Positions 27,859 through 37,765 of a stretch of DNA of 64,000 nucleotides are shown piece after piece (the stretch's first letter is position 1; the number at the start of each line of letters is the position of its first letter). The stretch comes from DATJLY01 sp963773665 (lineage in GTDB: Bacteria; Pseudomonadota; Alphaproteobacteria; ATCC43930; CGMCC-115725). The position numbers were made by a program, and so were the translations under genes. The stretch lies in assembly GCA_963773665.1 (NCBI GenBank), contig CAVZBZ010000013.1, positions 124,001 through 188,000 on the forward strand, read 5' to 3'. Under the pieces are notes generated by a model. It was not told the DNA's origin, searched no databases, and saw only the letters and a program-made list of their open reading frames with translations.

Positions 27859-29027
27859 ATACCAAGACTCACTGATCATCATGCATGAGCCCAGTTGCGC
27901 GAACCGATGGACATTATTTTCCAAGGCTGGCTGACGAGGGAGTTCCAGGCGAAGCAGCAGTGATCGAGGATGTCTGTGTAGGACGCGAAGATGCGGTTGG
28001 AGAGCCAGTTGTCGCGCATGAACTGCCAGATGTTCTCGACGGGGTTCAGTTCGGGCGACCTTGCCGGCAGCGGCATCAGGGTGATGTTGCTCGGTACCGG
28101 CAGTTTGGGTGAGGTGTGCCATCCTGCTTGATCGAGCACGACGATGGCGTGGGCGCCGTGCGCCACGGCTTGTGAAATCTCCGCCAGATGCAGCGCCATG
28201 GCCGCGGTCGTGCATCGGGGCAGAACCAGGGCGGCCCCTTTGGCCTCGGCCGGGCAGATGGCGCCGAAGATGTAGGCCGAACTGGTGCGCTGATCGCGCG
28301 GCGCGGAAGGGCGCGTGCCGCGGCGTGCCCATCGGCGGGTGATCTTGTTCTTCTGTCCGACCCTGGCTTCGTCCTGGAACCATATCTCTATGGGCTTGCC
28401 TGGGGCCTCGCGCGCCGCGATCTCCGCCAGATCGGCGGCGAAATTTTTTTGAACGCCGTCGCGGCGTCCGCGTCCTGGGCATGATGGCGCGGTCGCGCCG
28501 ACAGCTTGCGAAAGCCCATGGCGCGCAGCTCCCGGCTCATCGTCTGCTTCGAAATCGAGAGGTGGAACTCCTCCCACACCCACTGGATCAGATCGATGAT
28601 GCGCCAGCGCACCACGCCATGCACCGCCGGGATCGGCCCGTCCTCGACGATCTGTCGCAGCGCCGCGCGCTGGGGCTCGCCAAGAAGCGGCTGATTGCCC
28701 GGCGCCTTGCCATTCACCAGCCCAGCCGGTCCTTCGGCATTGAACCGCAGCACCCAGTCCCGCACCGTCTGGAGCCCAACGCCGCCGATCGCGGCAGCGC
28801 CGCTCCGCGATCCCCCGTCATAGACCGCCGCCAGGGCTAGAAGCCGACGCGTCTGATCGGCATCGTCCGATCCCTTCGCCAGTCGCCGCAGAGCCTTGGC
28901 ATCGTAATCGTCTCGAAGCGGAATCGGAGCTGCCATGGCAAACCTCGTCTCGTTTGCCAGGGTGAATCATATTCGACGCCGATTCGGGAAGCCCTAAACG
29001 TGAGTCCCGCTCACACGGACTTGGTAT
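27859..29027 (-). mobile_element. IS630-family element, copy 1
   Basis: The 1169-bp element is bounded by ATACCAAG at 27859 and CTTGGTAT ending at 29027. The same boundaries and length recur at 61327-62495, in opposite orientation. TTA flanks both ends of both copies, consistent with the TA target of IS630. I noticed one base difference between copies (around 28669, GTCGC versus GTCTC). Confidence 0.9.
27879..28936 (-). CDS. IS630 transposase, two frames joined by -1 slippage
   Basis: The N-terminal frame (28936 to 28388, 182 codons, start MAAPIPLRDDYDAKALRRLAK) carries HTH domains (VGLQTVRDWVLRFNAEG). The C-terminal frame (to 27879) holds the DDE core: WFQDEARVG (Asp), IVVLDQAGWH (Asp) and PELNPVENIW (Glu). 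The frames overlap at a run of seven A on the minus strand (28444-28450), a typical -1 slippery site, so the full product is about 350 residues. Confidence 0.88.
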
Positions 29028-29194
29028 TATATCCGGCAGCTCCATGACGGCTTGCCACAATCCTGCATGCACAGCAGACGATCGAGGAGACGGGTTCACA
29101 CTTTTTACCGGCGTGATCAACGCCAATCGAAGCCTCGACGACCCGTCACCCCGCTCCCGGCTGGCGCCGGCAGCTCGGAAGTGTCTGTCGCCGG

Positions 29195-29590
29195 TTACGC
29201 AGCGGCGGACCTGTGCAGTGCGGTCTTGGCCATGACGGTGCTATCGGGAACGAGACCGGTCTCGACATAGCGCCAAAGCGAGATGGCGAGCTTTCGAGCC
29301 ATGGCGACCAGCATGATGCGTCGGATCCGGGGCGATTGGCCGTGGGTCCTCTGCGCGTACCAACGCGACAGAGGGCTGTCTGGCTGGTACTTTCGCCAAA
29401 GCCACGCGACCTCAATGAGAACCCGCCGCGCCCAACTGTTGCCCGCCTTGGAGATTCCCTGACACCGCGTGGTCAACCCGCTGTCGTATGCGCTGGGCGT
29501 CAGACCGAGATAGGAGCCGAGTTGTCGGCGGCTGGCATCTGGATCACCGTGACAATGGAACTTCTGCCACGATGCCACCATCGATCCCTC
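29195..29590 (-). pseudogene. IS110-family transposase, C-terminal remnant
   Basis: About 128 residues reading QLGSYLGLTPSAYDSG, QGISKAGNSWARRVLIEVAWLW and RIMLVAMARKLAISLWRY: the transposase_20 domain of IS110. The N-terminal DEDD (RuvC-like) domain is missing. It abuts the left end of the IS1380 element, and no matching N-terminus lies beyond that element. Confidence 0.85.
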
Positions 29591-29594
29591 CTAG

Positions 29595-31221
29595 CCGCAC
29601 CTATTCACCACGGTAGCGCGATTTGACGGGCGCTGGCGATTCGTAGCACGGTAGCCGCGCTGGTTTGTGGCGTCGCTCGTGGCGCCGTTGTCGGTTCTGG
29701 TTGTGTGGTGGTTGGAGGTTGCGGGGATGGGCTCGGCGGGGCGACAGCGCCCCGGTTTTCATGGCCCCGCAGCGGCAAAACGTCCAGCGAGCAAACGGAA
29801 GATCGCGGCGTCCGGACAAGCCGTCGGCAACCAGACGCGGATGCGCGCTGTGCCCTCGACCACGCGGGCGGCTATCTTGATCAACCGAAGCCGCAACGTC
29901 GCGAACTCGGCCGTTTTCCAGCACGAACGCTTGGGCGCAGCGGCGCGCAGGGTGTGCAGCAGCCAGTAGGCGGCGGTGTGGAGAATGAGCCGGAACTGAT
30001 TGGCGCGGGGGCTGCAGCAAGAGGTCCGGTCGGAGGCGAGCTGGGCCTTGTGCAGCTTGATGAAGTTCTCCGCTTGGCCGCGCGCGCAGTAGATCATCTC
30101 GTAGAGATGCCCGGCAGAGCCCTCGAGCGTCGTGACGATATAGCGCGCATCGAAGCCCTGGGGAGTGGCTTCGAGACGGGCCACGACGCGGCGCGGTTTG
30201 GTCCAGCTTTTGGCGGCATAGCGGAACTCGGTCCAGGTCCGGTGCTTTTCCTTGCCAGCCTCGGCGCGGCGCACGCAGAGATCGTCGGCAATAGCCCTCA
30301 CCTTGGCATGGAGCACATCGTTCCCGGCGAGCCCGAAGACGTAATCGACGCCGTTCTCCTCGCACCAAGCCATGGCCTCGGGGCGGGCATAGTGGCTGTC
30401 GCCGCGCCAGCAGATGCGGGTCTTGGGCCAGTGCCGACGGATGTAACGCGTCACGTGCCTAATGATGGCACGGACTTCGGAGCCGCCCGGCGTCTTGCCT
30501 TCGCGCAGGATGACGGCGACCGGCTTGCCGGAACCAGCCTCGTAAATATGGATCGGCAGGAAGCAGCGCTCGTCGTAATGCGCATTGAAGAGCGAGAGTT
30601 GCTGGTGCCCATGGACCCGGTCGAGCGTATCGTCGATGTCGAGCGTGACCGCGGCGGGCGGGCACGCCCAACTCGCGCAGAACAGATCGACCATGGCGGC
30701 CATCATCCGCGCGATCTCGACCTTCGATGGCGCGTTCTCCAGCCGCGACATGGTCGGTTGTGAGCACAGCGCATTCCCGCTCTCCGGAAGACGCCCGACT
30801 GCCATCTTGAACACGGGGTCGGCACGCAAACTGTCGCAGTCGTCGGCGTCCTCATAGCCTGCCGCGATCAAAAACATCCGCAGTCGCAGCATCTCGATGA
30901 GCTCATGGTGGGTGCGCGCGGGATCGCGTCGGTCCATCAGGCATCGGCCCAACCGCGCGGCAAGTCCGAGACGCCGCTCCACATCGCGCAGCACAAGAAC
31001 GCCGCCATTCGACGACAAAAGGCCGCCATCAAAAGCGACGCCCACCTTCTTGCGGCAAATCGTTGGCAACGAAAACGGCAGGAGGTTATCTTCGTCCATG
31101 GCGGGTGTGGCGCTCCGTGATCGCGGGATTGACCCTGTCTCGACAACAGAATCATGCGCGCAGTCAACGAATTACGCTACATCCGCCAACCCAAAATCAC
31201 TGCCGTCGTGAATAAGGCAGG
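29595..31221 (-). mobile_element. Intact IS1380-family element, copy 1
   Basis: Left end CCGCACCTATTCACCACGG and right end (reverse complement) CCTGCCTTATTCACGACGG match imperfectly as terminal inverted repeats. The 4-base CTAG flanks both sides (29591-29594 and 31222-31225), the duplication size expected for IS1380. The 1186 bases 30036-31221 recur at 58854-60039 with two base differences that I saw. Confidence 0.88.
29759..31099 (-). CDS. IS1380 transposase
   Basis: A 446-residue DDE transposase (DDE_Tnp_1 type). Start MDEDNLLPFSLPTICRKK; candidate catalytic Asp residues in VTLDIDDTLD and CWRGDSHYARPE, and Glu in RGQAENFIKLHK. Length is normal for the family. This copy appears complete, while the copy at 58854 lacks its last ~100 codons. 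Confidence 0.92.
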   Translation of the reverse strand: MDEDNLLPFSLPTICRKKVGVAFDGGLLSSNGGVLVLRDVERRLGLAARLGRCLMDRRDPARTHHELIEMLRLRMFLIAAGYEDADDCDSLRADPVFKMAVGRLPESGNALCSQPTMSRLENAPSKVEIARMMAAMVDLFCASWACPPAAVTLDIDDTLDRVHGHQQLSLFNAHYDERCFLPIHIYEAGSGKPVAVILREGKTPGGSEVRAIIRHVTRYIRRHWPKTRICWRGDSHYARPEAMAWCEENGVDYVFGLAGNDVLHAKVRAIADDLCVRRAEAGKEKHRTWTEFRYAAKSWTKPRRVVARLEATPQGFDARYIVTTLEGSAGHLYEMIYCARGQAENFIKLHKAQLASDRTSCCSPRANQFRLILHTAAYWLLHTLRAAAPKRSCWKTAEFATLRLRLIKIAARVVEGTARIRVWLPTACPDAAIFRLLAGRFAAAGP

Positions 31222-31730
31222 CTAGCTGGCGAAAACCCGACGCCAGCCGGATCAGCGGCGAATTTGGAAAGGCTTCGCTAACCTAGACAACCCTCGGGTG
31301 CGCATGAGCGAAGCGCCGTGTCTGCGATTTGTCCGGTTAGCGGGTGATCTCGGAAATGGCGGTTCGACTTTGGCCTCGCAAATCTGTTTTGACACGCGTC
31401 GCAAATGAAGGCTCTTTCAATTGAGAGAGCGTTCATAACAGCCGGTTATCTCAGGCTAAACCGAGCACTCGCCTGATCGATCCAGCTTCGTGAGTTCAGA
31501 TCCAAGAACGAGCGCTTCTCTTGCGTGAGGTTGGATACCCTCATGAAGGTCCGCTACACGGGGCTTAGCGGACAAAGAGCAAATAAAGTCGCTACCACCG
31601 TTTATGACCGTGCCTGTCGCAATTCAAATCCGGCCACACTGATCAGGTACCCCGGCTATTGCGGTTGCCTGGAGGACCGACGCGCGGACGCGCTTCGGAA
31701 GCTACTTGCGCAGAGGCGATCTCGTGATCC
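31222..31730. other. 509-bp stretch without a recognised gene
   Basis: Starts with the right CTAG of the IS1380 element and ends at the 3' end of an ABC permease gene. No protein-like frame and no clear terminator were found. Confidence 0.45.
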
Positions 31731-33446
31731 TCAACGCGCCTCAATGCCGAACCGAGCGGTCATGACTCGGACGATCGCCGCCGCAATGAGGCTCAACGCG
31801 ATGATCAACGTGCCGGCTACTGATGCCTGACCGAGCAGGCCGGCGGTCAAATATTCGAGCTGCAGCACGGAGAGGGGCTCGCGTTCCCCGGTGCTCAACA
31901 AGATGAGTGTGCCGACCTGCCGGATCGTTTGGCTGAACACCATGATTGCGACAACGATGACCGCGGGCAGCGACAGCGGGATCGTGATGTCCTGAAAGGT
32001 GCGGCGCCAGGAGCCGCCGACGATGCGCGCCGCCTCTTCCAGATCGCTGCCGATCTGCAGCATGTTGGCCTTGAGCACTTGGATGCCGAGCGTCATCGCC
32101 GCGAGCAGGCTCACCAGGATCAGAATGGCGAACGATCCATAGAAGGGCGCGAAGATCGGCACCTGAAGCACCATCCAAAGGCAGCCGAAGCCGAGCAGGA
32201 TGCCAGGCAAGGTCAGCGGCAACCAGGTCAGCACGTCGAGAGGCCCGCACAGCCAATGCCGCACTTTGACCGTGCAATAGGCGACGATCGGATAGCAGAC
32301 GACGGCAGCGAGCGCCGTCGCGAGGCCGAGTTCGATGGAATTTTCGACCGCGGTGGTGAATTTCGTGTCAGCAAGTGCCTCGCCCCAATGCGCCAACGTC
32401 CACACCCGAGGAATGTCGAAAAACCCGAACAGAGTCATGGCGCTCCCGGCGAGCTGCAAGGCCAGCGGCAGAAGGCTCATCGCGCAGACCATAACCAGCA
32501 CCAGCACGAAGACCGGCCAGCGCCACTGCCCGAGCGACATCACCCGCGGGCGATACTGGCCCGTCATGACGACAAAATTTCGCCGCGTGGACATCCAGCG
32601 CTGGAGCATGAGGAGCGGCAGCATCAGCATCACAACGATCGAGGCAAGCACCGAGGCGGCGGTGAAGTTCGGCGGATTGCCGCTCAAGAGCTGGTAGATC
32701 TTGGTGCTATAGACCGAGAACTGAGCCGGCAGGCCGAGAAACAGCTCGATCTCGAAGGATTCGAGCGAGCGAATGAGCGAGATTAAGAAGGCGACCGTCA
32801 GCGGCGGCATGAGGACCGGGATGACGATGCGCAGCAAGGTGCCGACGTTTCCAGCGCCGCAGATCCGCGATGCTTCCTCGATCGAGCCGTCGAGGCTGCG
32901 AAAGGCGGGCGTCATCAGCATCACTTTGACCGCGATCGAATAGGTCGTCAGGTGCGCGAAGACGATCCCGCCGAACGAATACATGTTGAAGGGCGGCGAA
33001 TGGAACAACCCGATCTGGACCAGAACCTTGTTGACGAGCCCGTAGCCCGGATCGAACAGGATGAGCCATCCCGTCGTGGTGCCGAGCGCCGGAAGGAAGA
33101 AGAGTATCCAGAAGCCGAATTCCAGCCATTGGCTTCCCGGGATGTCTGTCCGCGCCAGAACCCAGGAAACGAGCAGGGCCAGCGGGAATGAAATCGCCGT
33201 GGTCGCGCCGACAACCTTGAACGTATTGACGATCGATTGCCACAGGCCTGGTTCCGCGAAGGCCTCGCGCCAAGCGCGGATCACGCTTGTCCCGTGGCCG
33301 CCGACGGCGGGAGGAAAGACGCTGTTCAGAACAACGGAGCCAAGCGGGTAGAGAACGAGAAAGCCAAGCCCGGCAACGAGGGCATACATGACGATCTCGA
33401 TCGGCTCCGGCCGGCGCAAGGCCGCGATGCGCATCCTCGTTGCCAT
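31731..33446 (-). CDS. ABC transporter permease, fused double unit (iron(III)/AEP type)
   Basis: A 571-residue inner-membrane protein with two BPD_transp_1 units (about 12 helices), as in FbpB/SfuB. The two coupling loops are EEASRICGAGNVGTLLRIVIPVLMPP (near 215) and EEAARIVGGSWRRTFQDITIPLSLP (near 475). It lies 1 base after the ATPase gene. Such systems import ferric ions, polyamines or 2-aminoethylphosphonate. The adjacent Rieske and LigB genes suggest an aromatic or phosphonate-like ligand, but this is only inference. Confidence 0.9.
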   Translation of the reverse strand: MATRMRIAALRRPEPIEIVMYALVAGLGFLVLYPLGSVVLNSVFPPAVGGHGTSVIRAWREAFAEPGLWQSIVNTFKVVGATTAISFPLALLVSWVLARTDIPGSQWLEFGFWILFFLPALGTTTGWLILFDPGYGLVNKVLVQIGLFHSPPFNMYSFGGIVFAHLTTYSIAVKVMLMTPAFRSLDGSIEEASRICGAGNVGTLLRIVIPVLMPPLTVAFLISLIRSLESFEIELFLGLPAQFSVYSTKIYQLLSGNPPNFTAASVLASIVVMLMLPLLMLQRWMSTRRNFVVMTGQYRPRVMSLGQWRWPVFVLVLVMVCAMSLLPLALQLAGSAMTLFGFFDIPRVWTLAHWGEALADTKFTTAVENSIELGLATALAAVVCYPIVAYCTVKVRHWLCGPLDVLTWLPLTLPGILLGFGCLWMVLQVPIFAPFYGSFAILILVSLLAAMTLGIQVLKANMLQIGSDLEEAARIVGGSWRRTFQDITIPLSLPAVIVVAIMVFSQTIRQVGTLILLSTGEREPLSVLQLEYLTAGLLGQASVAGTLIIALSLIAAAIVRVMTARFGIEAR

Positions 33447-33447
33447 C

Positions 33448-34575
33448 TCAGTCGCGCAGCGATCCGGTCGGCCAGGCGGTCACGGCGCTTTCATTGAACG
33501 CGAGCATAACGCGCTCGCCTTCGGCCCAGCCGCGATCGCGCGGCAAATCGAGCAAAATGGGTGTGCCCCCGATGCTGATGCGCGCCTCCTGGTGGTCACC
33601 GGTGAAGAGGAGCGTTTCGATGCGGCCTATAACCCGGTTGACCGCTTCCGTCTGCGCGCTGTCGCAATTCCGTTCCACCGCAACGTCGCCCGAACGGATC
33701 GAGATCGAAGCGGGGGCGCCGCAGGCAAGCCTCACGCCCTCGGCGATGCGTGCCCTCACGGGACGGCTTTCATTGTCCGCGACGGCGATCGACGCGAGGC
33801 CGTCGGCGTCGATCTCAGTCACCACACCTTCGAACGTCACGTTCTTGCCGAGGAAGTCGTAAACGAAGCGGTTGATGGGACGATCGTAGATCTCGGCGGG
33901 CGCGCCGATCTGCTCGATGCGGCCCTGGCGCATGATCGCGATGCGATCGGCGAGGCTCAAGGCCTCGACTTGGTCGTGCGTGACGAAGACAGAAGTCAGA
34001 TGGAGTCTCGTCTGCAGAGTCTTGAGCTCGACCCGAATCTGTGCCCGCAATTGCGAATCGAGGTTGCTGAACGGCTCGTCGAACAGGATGAGCGCCGGCT
34101 CGTAGACAAGAGCCCGCGCGATCGAGGTGCGCTGCTGCTGCCCGCCACTCAGCGTATGCACCGGATTGTCGATGAGGCGCGAGAGCCCCATGAGGTCAAG
34201 CAGCGCCGCGACGCGCTTTCGGCGCTCGGCGAAGGGCACGCGCCGCAGCTTCAGCGGATAGGCGACATTCTGATAGACCGTCATGTGCGGCCACAGCGCG
34301 TAGGACTGGAACACCATGCCGAAGTTGCGCTTGTCCGGAGGTACGAAGATCCGGCGCGGCACGGAGGCGAGCGTCTTTCCGGCAAAGGAAATCTCGCCTT
34401 CCGTCGGCCGCTCGAACCCGGCAATCATGCGCAGCGTCGTCGTCTTGCCGCAGCCGCTCGGACCCAACAGGGCAACGAGCTCGCCCTTCCCCACCTCGAG
34501 GCTGAAATCCGAAACCGCCCGGAAATCGCCAAACGTCTTGGTCACGCCCTTGAGCACCAGAGCCGCTTCATCCAT
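33448..34575 (-). CDS. ABC transporter ATPase (PotA/FbpC type)
   Basis: A 375-residue nucleotide-binding subunit: Walker A GPSGCGKTT, Q-loop FQSYALWPHM, signature LSGGQQQR and Walker B LILFDEPFSNLD, then VTHDQVEAL. The ~130 C-terminal residues are the TOBE regulatory part found in CUT1/PotA/FbpC-type ATPases. It is co-oriented with its binding protein and fused permease. Confidence 0.95.
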   Translation of the reverse strand: MDEAALVLKGVTKTFGDFRAVSDFSLEVGKGELVALLGPSGCGKTTTLRMIAGFERPTEGEISFAGKTLASVPRRIFVPPDKRNFGMVFQSYALWPHMTVYQNVAYPLKLRRVPFAERRKRVAALLDLMGLSRLIDNPVHTLSGGQQQRTSIARALVYEPALILFDEPFSNLDSQLRAQIRVELKTLQTRLHLTSVFVTHDQVEALSLADRIAIMRQGRIEQIGAPAEIYDRPINRFVYDFLGKNVTFEGVVTEIDADGLASIAVADNESRPVRARIAEGVRLACGAPASISIRSGDVAVERNCDSAQTEAVNRVIGRIETLLFTGDHQEARISIGGTPILLDLPRDRGWAEGERVMLAFNESAVTAWPTGSLRD

Positions 34576-34627
34576 GGCGAAGCGTCAGGTGCTGGCGACG
34601 GCGCTAATCACGGCGGACTGCCCGTCA

Positions 34628-35755
34628 TCATTGCGGGCGCACCGCCTTGGCGAACTGCATGACCTTGGCGCGGTCGTCGAGATACTCTTCCCTCTGCAGC
34701 TCGATATAGTGCTGGCCCGCCAGGGGCGCGGGCGCGCCCTCGAACGGCGGCGGCACGTCAACGCGGCGACTGTTGCTGGTGACCGCCTTGGCGAGCGCGT
34801 CCTGGATTGGCTTCGACAGCAGCCAGTTGATGAAGACCTTGCCCGCATTCGGATGGGGCGAGCCGTTGATGACGGCGGCGATCCCGTACCCAGTGCTGAT
34901 GGAGGCCACATCGGCCGTAAATCCCAATGGGCGTATGTCATAGGAGACGCCCGCATTCTTGTAGGCGACGAGACCTTCGTCGAGATTGGGCCCCAGCGAA
35001 ATATAGGCCGTGCCGCGCACCATGCGCTCCACCAACGCGTTGGCATCCCGGAGGAAGAGTGGCGACTGGTCTACTAGGACGGTTTTCAGATCGTCCTGTC
35101 CCAGCTTGAGGTTCAGGAAATACGCGACATTGGAACCCGAGCCACCGAAGCGCGGATCCCACCACACGATCTTGCCCTTGTACTCCGGATCGAGCAGGAC
35201 CTTGAGTCCGAGCTTCTCCGCCTTTTCGGGCGGAATAAACTTGGCGTTGTAGTAGGGCATGTTGAGTTGCGTCCAAAAGGACAACATGCGCTTTCGTTCG
35301 GTGTCATAAAACGCGCTTTCCCATCCGCCCCAGGTGTTGGGGTCCTTCACATCGGGAAGGATCAGCGCTGGCAGCAGCGGGTCGAGCACATTCTCGTGGG
35401 CAAGACGATAGGTCTCCGGCCCCGGTCCGCTGAACATCACATCCCACAGATACTTGCCGGCTGACCGCTCGGCCTCCAGGCGCGCGGGCCATTCGGGGAG
35501 GGTGGCGGGCGTGTAGTCGAGCTTGATGTCAGGGAATTCCTGTTGCCAACGAGTCATCAAGAACTGGCGCGACCCGGGATGAAGCGGACAGCCGCAGACA
35601 ACCGTGCCCTCTTTCTTCGCCGCGGCGATGGTCGCACTCCATTCCTGCTCCCAGCCGGCCGCTTGCGCCCTTGCACTCCCCTGCAGGGCGGCGAGCGAGA
35701 GCAAGAGCGCGCCGACAAGCGGCAAGCCGCGCGGAAATATTCGCCTCATACGCAT
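34628..35755 (-). CDS. ABC transporter substrate-binding protein (family 1)
   Basis: A 375-residue periplasmic protein read from ATG 35755 (GAGGGA upstream). The signal peptide MRMRRIFPRGLPLVGALLLS ends near SARAQA. The mature part (TIAAAKKEGTVVCG, GSRQFLMTRWQQEFPDIKLDY) resembles the iron/thiamine/AEP-type solute-binding family 1. The 6-residue CGCPLH segment after the first strand has two cysteines. It starts 2 bases after the LigB-type gene stops, so the operon is hydrolase-LigB-SBP-ATPase-permease. Confidence 0.88.
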   Translation of the reverse strand: MRMRRIFPRGLPLVGALLLSLAALQGSARAQAAGWEQEWSATIAAAKKEGTVVCGCPLHPGSRQFLMTRWQQEFPDIKLDYTPATLPEWPARLEAERSAGKYLWDVMFSGPGPETYRLAHENVLDPLLPALILPDVKDPNTWGGWESAFYDTERKRMLSFWTQLNMPYYNAKFIPPEKAEKLGLKVLLDPEYKGKIVWWDPRFGGSGSNVAYFLNLKLGQDDLKTVLVDQSPLFLRDANALVERMVRGTAYISLGPNLDEGLVAYKNAGVSYDIRPLGFTADVASISTGYGIAAVINGSPHPNAGKVFINWLLSKPIQDALAKAVTSNSRRVDVPPPFEGAPAPLAGQHYIELQREEYLDDRAKVMQFAKAVRPQ

Positions 35756-35756
35756 G

Positions 35757-36737
35757 TTATCGATCCCTCGCAACGCTCGCCGCGCTGCTCGCCGTGTGCC
35801 TCCGGCCGGCCGGAGCGTCGAGCGCCGGCCAATAGGCGAAGCCAAGCCCGGTCTTCGCATGATGCGCCTTGATGTAGTCGACCACCGTCGCCGGCCTGTT
35901 CATTGCGCCCGCCACGGCGATCCAGGCTCGAACCTCGCCGGTTCCGCCACGCATCGTGTCGGAATCGAAGGTAAAGAGATTGGTGAGCTGCTGCCCTTCA
36001 CCGCGTTCGAGCCGTTCCAGGATCCAGCGGTCAAGCGGCTCGTCGATCCATCCGGCGCGCGGCCCGCCCGGGTCGTGCGACAGCCCACCCGACGCATAGA
36101 CGGCGATGCGCTCCGGCCTCTCGGCCAGGATGTCCGCGAGCGCGCGTCCGAAATCCCAGCATCGCTGGCCCGTCGGCAAGGGCGGATAATACTCGTTGAT
36201 GAGGATGGGAATGACGGGAATGTCGAGCCTCGGCATCAGCTTCGGCGCGGGATAGATCACCATGTGGCTCATGCCGCGCTCTGGCCGCCCGGCGCCCTGG
36301 AGGTTCGACATGAACATCGGATCGAAGCCGCATTTCATCAGCGATTTGAGAATGTGATCAGCGAGTGGCGCGTGGCCGCGCAAGCGGATGATGGTGCCGT
36401 CGATCGGCTCCTTGAGGTAGCTGATCGCGGTCGAGCCCCACACCTCCTCGCCGCGGTAGATGCAGAACGCGGGCATGGCATCCGGCCGAAACAGATCGCC
36501 CTGGTCGTCGCCGATCATGATGAGCGCATCCGGGCCATAGGACGCGAGCTGCTCGCGCAGCACCTCGAAGCCGCGTTCGATCCGGTCGATATAGCCTTGG
36601 ATCACAGCCGGCGTCTCGAGTTCCGCCGCCTTAGGCTGCGGCACGTTTTTCGCGCGAAAGGCATAGATCGCATCCCAGGCCTCTTTGGGCCTGAACATCG
36701 CCGGAGCGTGCGAGGACGCCAAGCCCAGTCCAATCAT
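35757..36737 (-). CDS. LigB-type (class III) extradiol ring-cleavage dioxygenase
   Basis: A 326-residue member of the catechol 2,3- / protocatechuate 4,5-dioxygenase beta-subunit superfamily (PF02900). Candidate Fe(II) ligand His lies in LASSHAPAM near the N-terminus, and a second catalytic His is in ASGGLSHDPGG. IGDDQGDLF matches the family GDDQ segment. It would open a catechol-like ring meta to the hydroxyls. The start MIGLGLASSH at 36737 has GAGGGAGG upstream. It lies between the C-C hydrolase gene and the transporter. Confidence 0.87.
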   Translation of the reverse strand: MIGLGLASSHAPAMFRPKEAWDAIYAFRAKNVPQPKAAELETPAVIQGYIDRIERGFEVLREQLASYGPDALIMIGDDQGDLFRPDAMPAFCIYRGEEVWGSTAISYLKEPIDGTIIRLRGHAPLADHILKSLMKCGFDPMFMSNLQGAGRPERGMSHMVIYPAPKLMPRLDIPVIPILINEYYPPLPTGQRCWDFGRALADILAERPERIAVYASGGLSHDPGGPRAGWIDEPLDRWILERLERGEGQQLTNLFTFDSDTMRGGTGEVRAWIAVAGAMNRPATVVDYIKAHHAKTGLGFAYWPALDAPAGRRHTASSAASVARDR

Positions 36738-36771
36738 CCGAACAAGCCTCCCTCGTAGCCGGATCAACTCG

Positions 36772-37608
36772 TTACGCCTGCAGGAACCGCGTCGTCTCCG
36801 ACGTAAAATCCTTCGGATATTCGAGCATCGCCCAGTGCCCGCAATTCGGAAGGATATAGCCCCAGGATTTCTCGATGAGCTGGAGGAAACGGAACGCCTT
36901 GTCCAACGGAACGACGAGATCCTCCTTGCCATTGACGACGAGGCAAGGCGTGGACACGCGGCGGATGAAGTCCTCTTCATAGAACAAGCCGCCCTGCTGC
37001 TTCACCCATCCCATCGTCGCGGCATAGCCGGTCTTGGTTGCGGGCTCGATCGAATTCTCGAACCGATAATTGACCATGTCCTCGTCGATCTGGAAGCGCT
37101 TGTTGGCAAGCACACGGCACACTGTGACCATGCCCTCGCGCGTGAAATTGTAGTTCACGATGGGCAGCAACGCCGGGCTCATCTCCCCGCTCAGTCCCGC
37201 GCTCCCCATCAGTACGGCTTTTCTAACGAGGTCGGGACGCTTGACGCAGACGCCGATCGTGGTGGCCCCGCCCATGGAGTTACCGATCATGTTCACCGGG
37301 CCGAGCTTCAGGGCCTCGATGAACGCGGTCATGTGCTCGTTGCGCGCGTCCTGGCTATAGGTGAATTTCGCCGGGTCCGGCTTGCCAGTGCGGCCGAAGC
37401 CCAATAGGTCGACGGCAATGACGTGGAAGGTCTTCGCATATTCGGGGATGGAGCTGTACCAGTTGCTCAAGCCATCGGCGCCGGCGCCGCCGCCATGGAG
37501 AAGAAGAAGCGGCGAGCCGCTTCCAGCCTCCAGATAATGGGTCCTTACGCCCGTCGCCTCAACATAACGGCTTTCGAATTTGCCCTTGGCGCTCGCGAAT
37601 TCGCCCAT
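36772..37608 (-). CDS. Alpha/beta hydrolase, probable meta-cleavage-product C-C hydrolase
   Basis: A 278-residue hydrolase read from ATG 37608 (GGGAGGGGAAG upstream). LLLLHGGGAGADGLSNWYSS is the oxyanion-hole part; GNSMGG holds the nucleophile Ser; VNGKEDLVVP the Asp region and PNCGHWAMLEYP the catalytic His. HGGGAGA and GNSMGGA are the patterns of BphD/MhpC/HsaD hydrolases, which cut the product of extradiol cleavage. It is first in its operon, directly before the LigB-type gene. Confidence 0.88.
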   Translation of the reverse strand: MGEFASAKGKFESRYVEATGVRTHYLEAGSGSPLLLLHGGGAGADGLSNWYSSIPEYAKTFHVIAVDLLGFGRTGKPDPAKFTYSQDARNEHMTAFIEALKLGPVNMIGNSMGGATTIGVCVKRPDLVRKAVLMGSAGLSGEMSPALLPIVNYNFTREGMVTVCRVLANKRFQIDEDMVNYRFENSIEPATKTGYAATMGWVKQQGGLFYEEDFIRRVSTPCLVVNGKEDLVVPLDKAFRFLQLIEKSWGYILPNCGHWAMLEYPKDFTSETTRFLQA

Positions 37609-37644
37609 TCTTCCCCTCCCGATCGAGATGGCGGCCGCCCGCGG

Positions 37645-37673
37645 TTGACAACTATCGGCGTTGTCGATAATTT
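37645..37673 (+). promoter_or_regulatory. Candidate sigma-70 promoter of the Rieske operon
   Basis: TTGACA (37645-37650), a 17-base spacer and TAATTT (37668-37673), 93 bases ahead of the Rieske alpha ATG. The -35 is consensus and the -10 shares four of six positions. It is in the divergent intergenic region. Confidence 0.5.
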
Positions 37674-37683
37674 TGTCCAACAA
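37673..37683. promoter_or_regulatory. Candidate GntR/FCD operator
   Basis: TTGT-CCA-ACAA is a perfect short dyad with the spacing of FadR/FCD-subfamily operators (NNGTNNNACNN). It touches the -10 of the candidate promoter, so binding would block transcription. The GntR/FCD regulator at 40091 is the last gene of the operon. Confidence 0.45.
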
Positions 37684-37765
37684 TTTTGTTTGTCATCGCG
37701 GGACACCGACCCATCTCGAGCAACATTGCTCCCGACGCGGCGATGAATGCAACGAGAGGCGCATC

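Noticed and set aside
29755..29780. CATGGCCCCG match to the CRISPR repeat as a possible anti-repeat/tracrRNA
   Set aside because: Only about 10 bases match and it lies inside the IS1380 transposase gene, also seen in that IS family by coding need; chance similarity.
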